In this document: piece after piece, positions 13,413 to 26,700 of the stretch
How positions within the stretch are numbered: the first letter of the stretch is position 1
How the letters are laid out: the number at the start of each line of letters is the position of its first letter
Source: Mansonella perstans
Taxonomy: Eukaryota; Nematoda; Chromadorea; Rhabditida; Onchocercidae
Length of the DNA stretch: 64,000 bases
Assembly (NCBI GenBank): GCA_037074765.1
Contig: JBAMDO010000102.1
Location: 124,001 to 188,000 of the forward strand
Reading direction: 5' to 3'
The notes under the pieces: model-generated
The model's input: the letters and a program-made list of their open reading frames with translations, nothing else
Database searches by the model: none
What the model was told of the DNA's origin: nothing
Program-made: the position numbers and the translations under genes

Positions 13413-13449
13413 GTATGTGTGTGTGTGTGTGTGTCTGTGTGTGTGTGTT
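13413..13449. repeat. (GT)n dinucleotide microsatellite
   Basis: A run of alternating GT interrupted once by CTGT, lying in T-rich spacer. It is a simple sequence repeat likely to vary in length; no gene function is suggested. Confidence 0.95.
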
Positions 13450-14831
13450 GTGTTTGTGCGAGTATATGTATGTTTCTGTAGATCTAATTTTTTTATTGAC
13501 ATACTTTTTTTTATTCAGTACTGATGACAACAAAATGTTCAATAATTAAATGATTATCGTTTGATTGAATTTAGGCGAAGGAGATCGATCATTTCCCAAA
13601 AATGGCATTTTAATTTTCAGAGCTCATTTTCTTTCCTTTTTTTTTTGCTGCAAACTTCATCCTATCTTCTTTTTTTTTTTTCGTTCTTTTCTTTAAATGA
13701 TTTTAAATGATCATTTAGCAAGATTTGAGCGATTTTTAAATGAAACTCCTTTAAGTTTTTTAAATTTTAAATAAAGTGTTATTTCTTCTCCATTTCAATA
13801 AATTTACTTAAATTAATTTACAGTTTAAATTTATTATTCATTTTATATTGAAATACATCAATTAGTTTTGATTAATTTTCAGCAAATGTTTTGCTGAAAA
13901 AAAATTATCTTTGAACATTCCTTAAATTATCAAACATTTTAATAGATTTGCATTTTAGTACTGATTCAATTTTTTGGCCAACTGATTATCGATTGATTTA
14001 AAAATAATTTAAAATTAAAAAATAAATTAAAAAACATTTCATTTTACTATGAATAAAAAAAAAAAAAAAAAAAAAAACGCAACAAAGGTGACGAAAAAAG
14101 ACTTTACTATTTAATGATTTGGGAAACTCAAAATAATTGAGTAATTTTAACGCTGTTGAATGAAGATGAGAAGAATCGTTGAATTTTGAATGCTTAAAGT
14201 GGACTGTAAAAAAAAAATGTGCATCGTATGTTCCCTTTGACATATTGCAAGGACATTTGATCTTTCGTCAGGTCATCATGTATTAGTCGAAATAGTTGCA
14301 TGCTTTTAATGAATACTTATCACTATTGAAGTATAATTAATCCAATTTAAAAGTAATTGCAAAAATCAAGCAATTTTTTCATTATTTTCTATAGTTGAAG
14401 AAAAATTTAATTCATTTGATGAAGCGATCACTGATAAGTAACAAAATGATATCATTATAACTCTGTGGTTTTATTGATATAACATTGATATGTTATCTGA
14501 TTCAATTTGATTAATTCAACGGTCATAATTTAAAAATTATTCATTTTTTGGCCGACACAATCAGAATTCAATCTGATTCAAAACAATGACAATATTAGAA
14601 ATAAAAATTCAGAATACTATCGTAATATCCAGTTCAATGAGGAACTTAAAGTTGAATCGTTTTACATTCTGATATCACAGTTGTAGTTGTTTTTTTTTAA
14701 CAATTGTTAAATAAATGAAATAAAAAAAAATTACTTTTTAATCATCGTTGCTTCATTTATTTTTCAAGTCTTATCGTTGCGAAATGTATTTCCTAATTTT
14801 TCCACTTTTAAAATATTCAAACTATCATTCA

Positions 14832-14841
14832 TTTATCCCAG
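14832..14841 (+). promoter_or_regulatory. Probable trans-splice (or 5'UTR) acceptor before the start codon
   Basis: TTTATCCCAG ends nine bases before the ATG at 14850. Nematode mRNAs commonly receive a spliced leader a few bases upstream of the start codon, and this site has the right position and a pyrimidine-AG form. It could equally be an ordinary acceptor for a 5'UTR intron; another candidate, TTTTTCAAG, ends near 14767. The inferred transcript start supports ATG 14850 as initiator. Confidence 0.5.
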
Positions 14842-14849
14842 GGTGGAGT

Positions 14850-17770
14850 ATGATATGGATACTATTGCTGCTGCTATCATTAGCTGCGGCACATATCAGG
14901 ATAATATATCCGCCAAGCCGTTATCCATTTCTGAATTATTATTTAACCGACAGTGGAAAAATACAACAACCGTGTGGTATGCCCAAAGATCCAAAAGGTT
15001 CATTAATATTTTTTTTATTTTATTGCTGTAAATAATTTAATCAATTGAACAATTCACTTCAAATATTATTTTTTCAAATTTTATAATGTTTTCATGGATA
15101 ATCTTAAATTCTGTGGTCACTTTTTTTGCGAAAATAAGCCAATAATAAACTAATAGAGCAAAAAAACGAGGACGAAATGAAGAAAAGTCAGATAAAATTC
15201 AAAAAGATTCTTTTGAAAATTTTTTTGCGACACCTAGAAGAATGTTTTCTGCAATTTTTCTAATAATTCATTGCGACGATGTAAAAACTGAATTCAAAAA
15301 AAAAAAGAAAGTTTTGAAAAAAAATCATTTATGAGGCGAATAGAGTTTTTTCGTCAAATTTTTGACAATTTTTTCATTTTTAATATTATTTACCATCTTA
15401 TTTCTTCTTTAATTTTCCTTTTCTATTGTCATTTCATTTCTTTTTGGTATATGAAAAACCAGTACTAATGAAAAGTTGCACTGACTGGAATTGAATTAAA
15501 GTGAAATTTAGCGGCAATTAACAATCGAAAAGTGGTTATAATTTAGTAACTGAAGTTAATTAAAGTTATTTGAGCAAAATTATTCTAACATTGCTCATAT
15601 TTTGAAGAAGGAATACGGATTAAAAATTTTGAAAAAAATAAACGACGGATTGAAAATCTTGAAAATTTTGAAAATATTGCAATTTTTCAAATCTTTTAAA
15701 CTAGCCTCGCTATTTGATTGCCTTCACTTTGTTTTCCAACTTTTTCCTTGACCCTACAAGAAAATAATAGCAAAAATCAAGTCTGCAAATGGGAAGATTT
15801 TTCGGAAAATTTTTATAATCTCAGGTATTCTCCTATTTCTTTTCCATTGATAATAAAATTTAATCAACTGATCAAGTTTGATAACTGTGAATGGAATTCT
15901 TTTTTTGATGCATCAAAAAAAAAGTGTATCAAGTCTTTTATTATCATTCATTTCTCTTTTCTTTGATAATTTCTTCAGCAAAAAAGAAAACTGGAATTTT
16001 TTGCAATTATAATTTAACAATTGCTTTAAAATTTCTCTAATGCAAAATTTCAATATCATAAAAGGGAAATTGTTTTTTTCCTTGATGTAGATATTTCAAA
16101 AAAAAAAAAAAGTTACTTCGAAACTTTATATATGTCAAGTATTTTGTTTGGAAATTCATGCATAAATGACCTTCAATTGAATGAAACAAAATCCAAGGGC
16201 ATTCATAACGTATGGTAGATGCCGTAGGTGAAAAGTTCAAGAGATAAGATGAAGGGAATGAAGAAGCTCGGTCACTCAAATGAAATGTCACATATCTGTG
16301 ATTCTTGTCATCATCATGATCATCATTACCAACAGTAACAACGGAAACATTATATGTGTTATTGTAACGAGATTAATAATTTCCAGTAATAAATATCATT
16401 TCAGTTTTTTTTCCATCATATTGAAGAAATTCAGTCATATAATGAATGCAAAAAAAAAAATTTTCATGAAGAAAAAATGATTGTTGTTACTGTAAAATAG
16501 CATTTATGCATTATTTTTTAAAATCAATTAATACATAAACATTAACGATTTCTCTAAATAAAAACAATAATAATACAATTATATATCAGATTATTAGAAA
16601 TAATTCGTTTTTTGAAAATCGCAAACTTATATTGGAACAGCAGAAATTGCTACCTTAATAAAATGATCCTCATTACTGTTGGTAGAGCTCAAACATTAAT
16701 AGTAGTAATAATAGTCATTAAGAAGAGAATAATTAAAAAATACAGTTCAATACCTGTTAGGATTATTTAATCCTGCAACTTCATATGTTCGCTTGAACTA
16801 AAAAATTACGGTATACTGTACACTTACCGTGCACTGGTATTCTAAAAGTTCGCTACAGTATCATTCCTAAAAGTTATTTTATTTAATTAATTCAGTTTTT
16901 TGATCGGTCGAGTAAATAACAATTTGCTTAGTATATGATTGCTTGCTACAATAATTATATTATTACTATCATTATCAATAATTTATTGAATTTCAATTTA
17001 CTGTATATTTTCATCATTATGTTATAGGTGTCATAACATGGCTACGTTCCGGTGAAAACGTTAATATCACTTGGTTTCAGTCAGTAATATCTCCTAATAA
17101 TGTATGATTTTACTTATTCCTGACAATTTTGCAAAATATTTAGTGAAATTTGTCATTAATATAATAAATTCGATTATCCGCAGTCTAATTTTTTCATTTT
17201 TTTTTTTTTTTTTTTTATATGGGGAATTAAATGAATAAGTCAGAAAGTACTGATTCAAACTGTCATCATTGATTTTAAGGTGCAGTTGAAATTTGAGCTG
17301 CTGAACGAAATGAATCAAATGATTGCAATCTTACCACCAATTGCAAGTGTTAACAACAATGATGGAGCTTCGTAATTTTTTCAAACTGATTTATTTTCTA
17401 AATTTAGTCGTTTATTAATATAGTCATGGAAAAATATAATTTTTTTTGTTTCAAATCAATGAATAAAAATTTACTTGGCATAATTTTTGTTCCACATGCC
17501 AAAATCGGTAAATTTATTAAATAACTACCATTTATAAGCATAGCACTTTGTTGCAGCATTAAGTTTGATACAGATAATTTAATATTAACGAATTGTTCAA
17601 AAAAAAAAACTCATAAAAGTCATGAATCTATTTTAGGAAAATATCAGCAACAATAACGTTACCAAAAAATTTCGAATGTTATAACTGTGTAATACGAATT
17701 ATTCGGCCAATTGTTGAAATGGGCAAAAATTCATCTTTTTATTCATGTGCTGATGTGAATATCGTTAATG
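14850..17770 (+). other. Signal peptide and LPMO-like (chitin-binding type 4-like) module, exons 1-4
   Basis: Residues 1-14 (MIWILLLLLSLAAA) form a short signal peptide; cleavage leaves His15 as the first residue (HIRIIYPPSR). Then come PCGMPKDPKG, WLRSGENVNITW, ITLPKNFECYNCVIR and FYSCADVNIV, to about residue 149. N-terminal His, early P-P-S-R, the Trp-x(9)-Thr-Trp strand and C-x2-C ending in Tyr/Phe-x-Cys-Ala-Asp-Val are hallmarks of lytic polysaccharide monooxygenase-like and BIM1-like copper proteins. The second His of a classical copper brace is not visible anywhere in the module, so activity is doubtful; copper binding or a purely structural role is possible. Exon 3 (17280-17371) was found because exons 2 and 4 do not join in phase without it. 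Confidence 0.75.
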
Positions 17771-20700
17771 GTAAGCAATGAGATGAAATAACACCGCAAC
17801 AGAAATTTGTCCAATTCTTCAATCCATTTCAAGCAATTTATTCACCCCGCAAATTAATTGTTTCACCTCAGCGGAATTAATTAAATTCCTATTTTATTGC
17901 TTACTAATGGTATAGAATAAAAAGAAATCAACAAAATCTTCATATATCCGAACATTTAAAAAAGTGCAAAGAAAAACTAAACTTTACTGATGATTAAAGT
18001 TAATTGAAGTTTTGCTAAATACTTTAAAAAAAAAAATTAACCCATGCAACTAATAAAACTAACGCGAAATGTGACGAACTTTTGAGCACTAAAAGTACTT
18101 TCCTTTTTTTTCTGAACAATGCAGAATTAGAATTTTTTTTCTTTTCGCTTTCTTTTTTTTGAGCAAAGTTATAAAAATTAATGCAATTTTAAAGTGCATA
18201 AGTGAATTAATTATTGATGAAAATAAAAGAGAAATATCACTGTCATAATACATTGATTGGGAAGCACTTCATGCCATCCATTTTTTTTTTGTCTTAAGAA
18301 GGAAGTAAAAAAAATTTATGATAGTTTAATTGTTAGTAAAACTTGACTGCATTGACTGCGAAAATAGCCATTTATATTAAATAATACATTAAAATTTTAG
18401 AAATCCCAGATGGTGATACATGTTTGGGTAATGGAAATCGGAAATATGGAATATGTGAATGTAATTTATATTCATCCGGTGACAATTGTCAATATCACGG
18501 TTTTTCTTTACCTTTAATCAATTTCCTTCTTGGCATCATTTTTGTTGTTCTTTTATTCCGGGAAAGAAATGTGAATTATACTTCTTTAAACGATGATTTT
18601 TCAATAACAAATCAAATATTTTATTTTAGTTCATTTTGGATGAATTTATGATAATTTTAGAAAAATTGATCCAGGAAGAAAATAATTTTATTGCATTCTT
18701 TAATAAAAAAAATTATTGTGACAATTTTTTTTTATACCGCAGCTATTAATTCTTATTTAAAGCAATTATCAAATATGATGTATTTCGGAAATTAAAAAAG
18801 CATTTCTTTTCTTATTGTCACGTTTAATATCTTTGTCATATTTTAATTTCATTAGAATTGCTGTTTTCAAATTTTGTAATAAATTAAATTTTAAACGGAA
18901 GTTAATATTATTTCGTTATATTTTGTTAATTATTCATATAATCAGATTAATTATTAATCACCTGAATTATAGTAGAATTGAAAACTTTTGTTCTATTTAC
19001 AGAAGAATGTACAGAGGATAAAGATTGTAATAATCATGGAAGATGCATTGTATTTCCAAAAGATGTCAAAGAAATGAAACAATGTTTCTGTCAAAGAGGA
19101 TATTTTGGAAGAATGTGTCAACATGGTAACATTTTTTTTTTAAGAAAAATTATTTTACGCATTTTTCAGTAATTCGACAATCATATTCCATACAATTTTT
19201 TTCGTAAATGTTTTTTTTTTAACGAAAAATCCGTTTAATTGAAAAATTTTACATTACATACATCAACGGGGAATTTCAATCCAATTATTAAAAAAATTTT
19301 TTTATATTTGATAAATTCTTATATAATTGTTTTCATAAAATATACTTTTGCATCTAAAATATGAACATCTTTTTTAAAACAAAATAGTTCTCTATGAGTG
19401 AAATTTGAAATGAAAATCCTGAAATGTTCGTAAAATAACGAAATGTGAAAAACTTTGATGCACAGTTACTAATTAAAGAAATTGATCACAGTAGCTTTTT
19501 GCAATACAATAAATAATTTCACGTTCAACATTTAATCACTTAATATACGGTCAATTTTTAGCATTGTCCATCGTCTCAATTGAGAACATTTAATCTATGT
19601 TGCTATTTCATGATAATTTACGAAATATAATTTTGAATTTTCTAATTTAAATAATTAATTTATTGTCGGTAAAAGCTTAATAATTAGCTAACAAAAATTT
19701 CTTCGTGTAAATGCATATTCATCATAATTTGTGAATACTAATTAGTTTCTTCGTGTAATATGCATATTTATCATAGTTTGTAAATTATTACTGAAATAAG
19801 ATAAAGCGTTGAGATCCAAAAATTTTTCCATTATTATTATTACTGTTAAAAGTATTTTATTTATTGCAAATATTCAAATTTTTCTTGCTATTATTATGAA
19901 TGAATCTTTTTAGCATTCTTTGCAATATTACAGTTTGCATAAGTTAAATTTAAATTTTACCCTATTACGATAAAATGAGATGTCCGCATTTTGCGAAAAG
20001 GCATAAAATATATTATATGCAAAAATTTCAGTAATTTTTAATGATGCATTTTAATTTTTTTATATTTTACATGCAATATAATTCGTTAGTAATTAAATCT
20101 ATATTTAGTAGCACAAAGTTTTACGGATGATTCGGAATTTCTTCCATCGTTATATCATATGCATCAAGTTGGACAAGATAATGATAAAATCTATTGGAGG
20201 ATAATACAGGTTAGATACTTATCTTGACTATTCAAATAATCGATAAGTTATCAACTAAACGAAATGAACATCTAATAAGTGCATTTGAGGATAATTTGGC
20301 TCTATAAAGAACACCTGGACTAAAATGAATCAAGAATTTAGGGTTAGAAATAAATTCATGAATTAAAAGGCTTCAAAATTAAATAAATACATATTTGACA
20401 GATAATTCGTATTTTTGACTAGTAACACACGGTTTCATTTTTATGCTCAAATTTCAATGTATATAATTAATAAGATTGAGATGCCAATTATAATTATTCA
20501 CACCATTGATTTTATGCATAAACTTTACATTCTAGTGATTAGCGACATTTTTCTGTTATTTTTGCAATTTTAATTTTTAACGAATGTATCGGCGTTTGTC
20601 AGATTGCTTGTTTATTTCTTCTAATTCATTTCACAAAAAATAAGTTTTAAAAAACTGAAAAATTTCATCTAAAGAAATAAAATATAACATCTGGAAAAAT

Positions 20701-23700
20701 TCCGATTAAATTTTATTGTTTTATTTCAAAGAAAAAAGCAACAACAAATGTTAACGAAAATTTCGCTCGATAAATTGCTAAATTTTCTGTTAAGTTTTAT
20801 TTTTGTTCATGATGATCAGAAAAAAACATTGCTTTTTTTCCTACCAAGTTCTTCTATAAGATGAATGAGAAAGCACTCTGAATTTGTCGCATTATCGTAA
20901 GTTAGATCATTAGGACTTAGTAATCTTAAGTAATATGAAGTGGAATTTTAAATAGGATCTTAAATAGCGCTAAATAGGATAACTTCTATTTCTATCATTT
21001 CTAAAGAATTATTCTTTTTGTTCTAAAAATAATTTAATAAATTTATGATGCTTTATTTTTCTTCTAAAAGCAAAGATTATCATTTATATAAAATCACAAT
21101 GATGGTCCAATTAAAAAGAATGCATGCTCTTTGATGTTGGAATTATTGCTTTTAATTCATTTATTTGTTTTTTTTCACTATTTGTTATAAATTTAAAAGT
21201 AAACTATTCTTTCTACACCTTGTGCAACGTAAAATGTACATTGAATTAAACAAGCAACATTAGTTAATACGTAAATAATTGTTCGGTCTTAAATTTTATC
21301 ATTTTCATTTTCTTCTTTGCTTTATATTATCTTATTTGTATTTTTAAATTGAAATGAATAATTGAATTTTTTTTAAATATTATTTATAAGAAATTTAAGT
21401 CAAAAAAAAAGTGAACATTATTTTTTTTTCTATTATCGATATTCTTTGATGTTTTTATTTAAATTTCTTCTTCTGTAAATTCCATTTATTTTAATTGTAA
21501 TAAAAATCACATCCAAATGTAATTTTCATTACAATGAAACAATCTATTTTTCAGCTCTTAAATCTACATTTTTAAATTTATATGACAGAGGATTTAATTT
21601 GCTATAGTAATGTCGTAATAATGGCAGTAGTTGTTGCATTAGTAGCAAATATGTCAAACGATGGGTTAAATCTAAATGTATATGAATTGGAATGACTGAA
21701 GAAATTCGAAAAACCTTGACCGATATATGATTATATATGTAACATAGCCTATACTGTAATGGTGACCATTAATACCATTACGATACTTACTTTCTTTAAA
21801 ATATGTACATATTTTCTACTTTCTGCTTCAAATCTTACCAATGCATTACACATTCACATCCACTAAATCAAAATTCCGCTCTCATGCTGCACACGTTTTA
21901 CATCTTTGTTGAAATATTACCGATGGGATCTTATATATGAGATGCTTTCCATTGTTATACTTGTCAACCAACAATTAAAGAAATGATTTCATCATTTCAA
22001 AATTATTTAAACATATAAAGAACATTAATTGAACATTAAGATTTTTGCATTTAACAAACCATTACAAACTACATACATATATGCTTTAATGTAATATTAA
22101 AAAAATTTGATAAAATTTTAACCAAATATAAATTTCTTTTGTATACTTTAATAAGTTATATTAATAAATGTACATGAAAATTATATATCGGGTGAAATTA
22201 TTTCAGAAGGCAATACTTAATTACAAATTACGCTATAATAGCTATAATTTCTAATTAAAATTCTAAAAATGTTATGTAGAAATTATTTTTTTTTCGTTTT
22301 GAAAATATCAATAATTTACTAATTAACACAAAAATTTGGAATCGAAAGAAAAATTAATATTTTGAATTTAAAATGAAAAAAATCACCTATGAAATAAGTT
22401 GAACGTAAATCTTCAATCATATTCTGCGAATAATTTTCAGCAGGAAGAAAAAAAATGAATATAATTAAACATTGTTAAAAAATTTGGTTTAAAATCAGAT
22501 AATTTAAAATCTTCAAATATTATTTATTATTATTACAAAAAGTATAGCCGAAATAATTTATCCAGAATAATTAATTGCTTATTAATTACTCACTGTAAAA
22601 ATCCTCGCTTATATCTTATTTTCAGAATGAAATTGAATTTGTATTAAAATTCAAGACTAATTCTTCGATTGGCATTGGTTGGAAATCGGCAAATTCTGAT
22701 GGATATTGTCCTCTAACACAGAAATTTCCAAGTTCAGAGGAGAAATCCTCGGTAGATTTGATGACCACATTATCATCATCATCACTATCAACATCATCAT
22801 CATTACCATCATCATTATCATTATCATCACCATCATCATTATGGACATTTCAAACAGCTGCAAATAAACAACAAAGTGAAAGTGCTACAAGTGAAGTGCT
22901 TCCCTCTGAATCGATCAACGATAAACAATTTTCAAATACTCATAATGCTGAAATTAAAAGTGAAATTTCGAGTTTGAAAAGAATTGTCACAGAAAAAAGA
23001 ACGAAGCAAATTCAAGAAAATTTACACAAATATTAAATTTAAATAAATAAAGTTGAATTTTTAAAGAATCCGAAATTAAAAAAAAAAACTTTAAAAACTA
23101 GAGAATTTTCCATACTGTTTAAATTTAGTGATTTTTTTTCTCAAGCTAAAAAGTTTATCATTTTCACATTCAAAAATTATTTTTAGCTACTTGATTATTT
23201 CATTTCACTGTCGCTTTTTTTTCTCTTCTGTTCAAATTACCAATTATATCAGAATTTAATGTAACAGAAACATGATAAATTATTCCATTGATTTGCAGAT
23301 ATCTGTAATGAAAATGAAGAATTTTCGCAGTGTCCTGAATTTACTCGACAGTGTGAAGCATCTTGTGATTGGACAAAATTTCCGGAAACAATTCCAAATT
23401 GTCCGCGTACTTGTGGTGCACCAAAATGCATCTGTAAAGAGGGGTTTGTACGATCAGCAAATGATAATGATATCTGTGTACCGTTTCATTTTTGTTCTGA
23501 TGAGGTAAGCAATTAAATGATGAAAATAAATTTCGTTTTGAATTTTTTATTTTTTTTTAAATTTTTTTCATTTAACATTTTTTGTGAAATATTAATGAAT
23601 TGTTTTTTCTTTAATTTAAATTAATTTAAAATTTACTTCTGCGAAAAAAGCTGTTGCCGTTTATTTTATTCAATTTTTTTTTATTATAGGCTGAAATAGA

Positions 23701-26700
23701 ATGTTCAATTAATTCAACTTGGGCAAAATGTGGTGTTGCTTGTGAGCCAACATGTGAAAATATGTACGACACATCACCATGTTCAGCAAGTTGTGACGAA
23801 CCAGCCTGTACATGTGCTGATAATTATGTTCGACATAAAGGAAAATGTATCTTTTGGGGCGATTGTCCAAGTGTGTATTATTTTTATCATTGTTATTATC
23901 ATCATTATTATTATCATTGTCTATTTTTTTCTTTCTCTGTATAAAAATCCTAACTAACATCTTTCAAATATTTCTGCTGCAACAAAATCTTTATTAATTT
24001 AAAATTAGATCATGACGGTAAATAAAAATTAAATGTCTAAATTTCGAATTGAATAATGCAAGCATTGATTGAAATTTCGGAAATATCAAAGTTATAAAAT
24101 GATAGCAAAATACTGTTTATTCTTTTTTTTTGCTTCAGATCTTGAGCAGCATTTTGCATCAGTTTCACCAACTTCAACAGTAAAAGATGAAATGGAATTA
24201 ATTCCTGATAATAGCAATAATCAATCGGAAAAAATACTAACCACAACACCAGAGGCAACAATTGCCAAAATAAAGACCATATCCGGTAGCCTTACTTGTA
24301 GCATCAATGAAACAATTAACGAATGTGGTCGAGCATGTGAAACAAGCTGTAACAATGTAAGTTTCATTTCAATGATTAAATATAATATCAATTCTAGCAG
24401 TAATTCCATAACTAAATGCAAAACGCTGAAAAACTGATAGATAGCATTGAATTTGGCTAATCTAAAAATTCGATTTTGATTCATTCATTTTTAGCTCATA
24501 TTTGCTATCGTCAAACAAAATGGATATTGATTGAATAAAAAAAAAAAGTGAAAATTTGAATAAGTAATCTACAGTTTACATTCTAAACTAATAAACTTTT
24601 AGCAATTCTAATTTCTTTGTAATTTTTTTTTTTTTTTTGAACATTTTTAAATTCTAATTTTGAAATATTTTTAAACTAATCTTTTCCTATTGCATTTGAA
24701 AAAAAGAAAACTAAATGAATTTATTTTTAATAAATTAACAGGTATATTCTCGGGAAAAATGTACGCAGTGTCATCGACCTGCATGTGCATGCATTAATGG
24801 TTATGCACGAATTGATGATCGATGTATTTATTGGGTTGATTGTCCACATGAAAGTAAGCTTCTTTTTTTTTGCTACATTATTCCATGAATTTAAGCGAGG
24901 ATTATTGAAGTGAAATTTTGGCAGAAAAAATTTTAACAAAAGAAAAATTCCTTAAAATCCATACATTTGCATTATGGCTGAAATATTTTTTTTCCAGGTC
25001 GTCGTTTATCAAATGATCGCCAACATAATACACCATCAATGTCAGCAAAAACATCAATGGCAAATATTGCAAATGGGACAGAATATTCGAATAGGACAGA
25101 ATCGACAAATTCATTCCCTAACTTATCAAATAAAAGAAGAAATGAAATGCATGGATTGAAATTAGCTGATGCTGAAGCAATTATAGATGATGGAAATATT
25201 CAATTACAGAATACATCAAATGCTGGAAATCCGTTACCGTCGCAATCGAGTAAACTCCTATTCATTCTTTTCTTTATGTTTCCTGTTTTTTTTTTCGATT
25301 TTCTTAAATTATTGTATAGCTATTAAAAATAATTTTAATATTTAATTCAAAACAGAAAAAAAGTTTAAATAAACCGGAAGCTTCTACTTATCGTTTAATT
25401 GATCAATGAGGTAGAAAAGATTGTATTTTGATGGCTTAAAAAAAGAAATGGAAATAAGTTTAATTTTTTCTCTCTATATTTCCCCTTCTCTCTGTCTATC
25501 TTTCTCTGCTCTTTTTTAAACCAAAATTCTTAACAAAAAATTATTTTGAAAGGTTAAAATTTTCTTTTCTAAATATTGATAGTTTAGGAGTTGCTGGTGA
25601 TGTATGTTACGGTGATTGGCGTTGGCCACCCGGTTGTCGTGATTGTGATTATCGCATTTCATGGAATTATTTAGATGATACGGATGAGATTGAATTTTCT
25701 ATCGAAACACATGCACCTTCAAATTGGTGGACAGGTGTTGGCTTCTCACCTACTGGTACAATGGTAATTTTTTTGATAATTCATGAATTTCCTTCTTTCA
25801 CTTACTGCTATCATTAGATGAAACTGATATTGCAAAGTTTAAAAAAAAGTGGTACAAAAATCTTTCTAGGTGGAAGCTGACATGATTATTGTGAAAAGTA
25901 GAAATGGTGAATTATCCTTGCATGATATGTACAGTACAGAATATGGTATACCACGTGAAGATAGTAAACAAAATGTTTATACACCGACAGTAATCGGAAC
26001 ACATGTTAATGGCGTACTACGGGTACAATTTACCCGAAAGCGTGATACAGGTGATCGAAAAGCTGATCATCATTTTTCGGAAAATAATTGCTACAAATTT
26101 TTATTTCCAGTTTCCGGCGGGCGATTGGAACCGGTACGCATCCTATTATAATGCTTGTTTCATTTTATTTATAAGTGATACATTGATTTCGTTGAATAAG
26201 ATTTTGCTAATTCGGAACGTTTTCACATCAAACGTTTGCGTATTTAAAAATGTTTCAGTTTACTGGAAGAGAAAAGAAATGAAAAATTTTTGAAATATTT
26301 AAATTACAAATTATGACGTTCATTGTCCAGCTGTCCACTGTCCGTCTTTTTCTCTTTTTTTTTTGGATGAAAACAAAAATAAATTTAAGAATTAGTAATT
26401 GTTACTCGAACATTTGGCGAAAATATTGAATGAGCAAATAGATAATTGATTGTATCATAAAATGTAGAGTAAGAAAACTTATCAGTAATAACAAACAATT
26501 TATTATCATTTCTATCATAAATGATGGTTACAGTAGTAAGGAATATCACACACCTAAAATATGCAGAATGCTTATCACAATGAATTGTGTTACACTAGTG
26601 TGCTTTCTTAGTCCATCGTTTATAAATTAACGAATAGCTACGATGAATAGAAAAAAGAATTTAACAAATTTTATTTATATTAATATTTTTATTTATTGTA

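Larger units (their letters stand above)
7721..14740. other. Long AT-rich intergenic region
   Basis: No gene was found on either strand. Apparent frames at 8591-8869, 10645-10956, 11699-12049, 12207-12416 and 13998-14243 are low-complexity Phe/Leu/Ser or Lys runs from T- or A-rich DNA. The region probably includes the promoter of the gene starting at 14850, but no specific element could be identified. It contains a local tandem duplication (10690-11375) and a GT microsatellite (13413-13449), annotated separately. Confidence 0.6.

Noticed and set aside
15718..15966. Possible extra exon inside intron 1 of the multidomain gene
   Set aside because: Exons 1 and 2 already join in phase within the LPMO-like module, and the frame has no domain resemblance.
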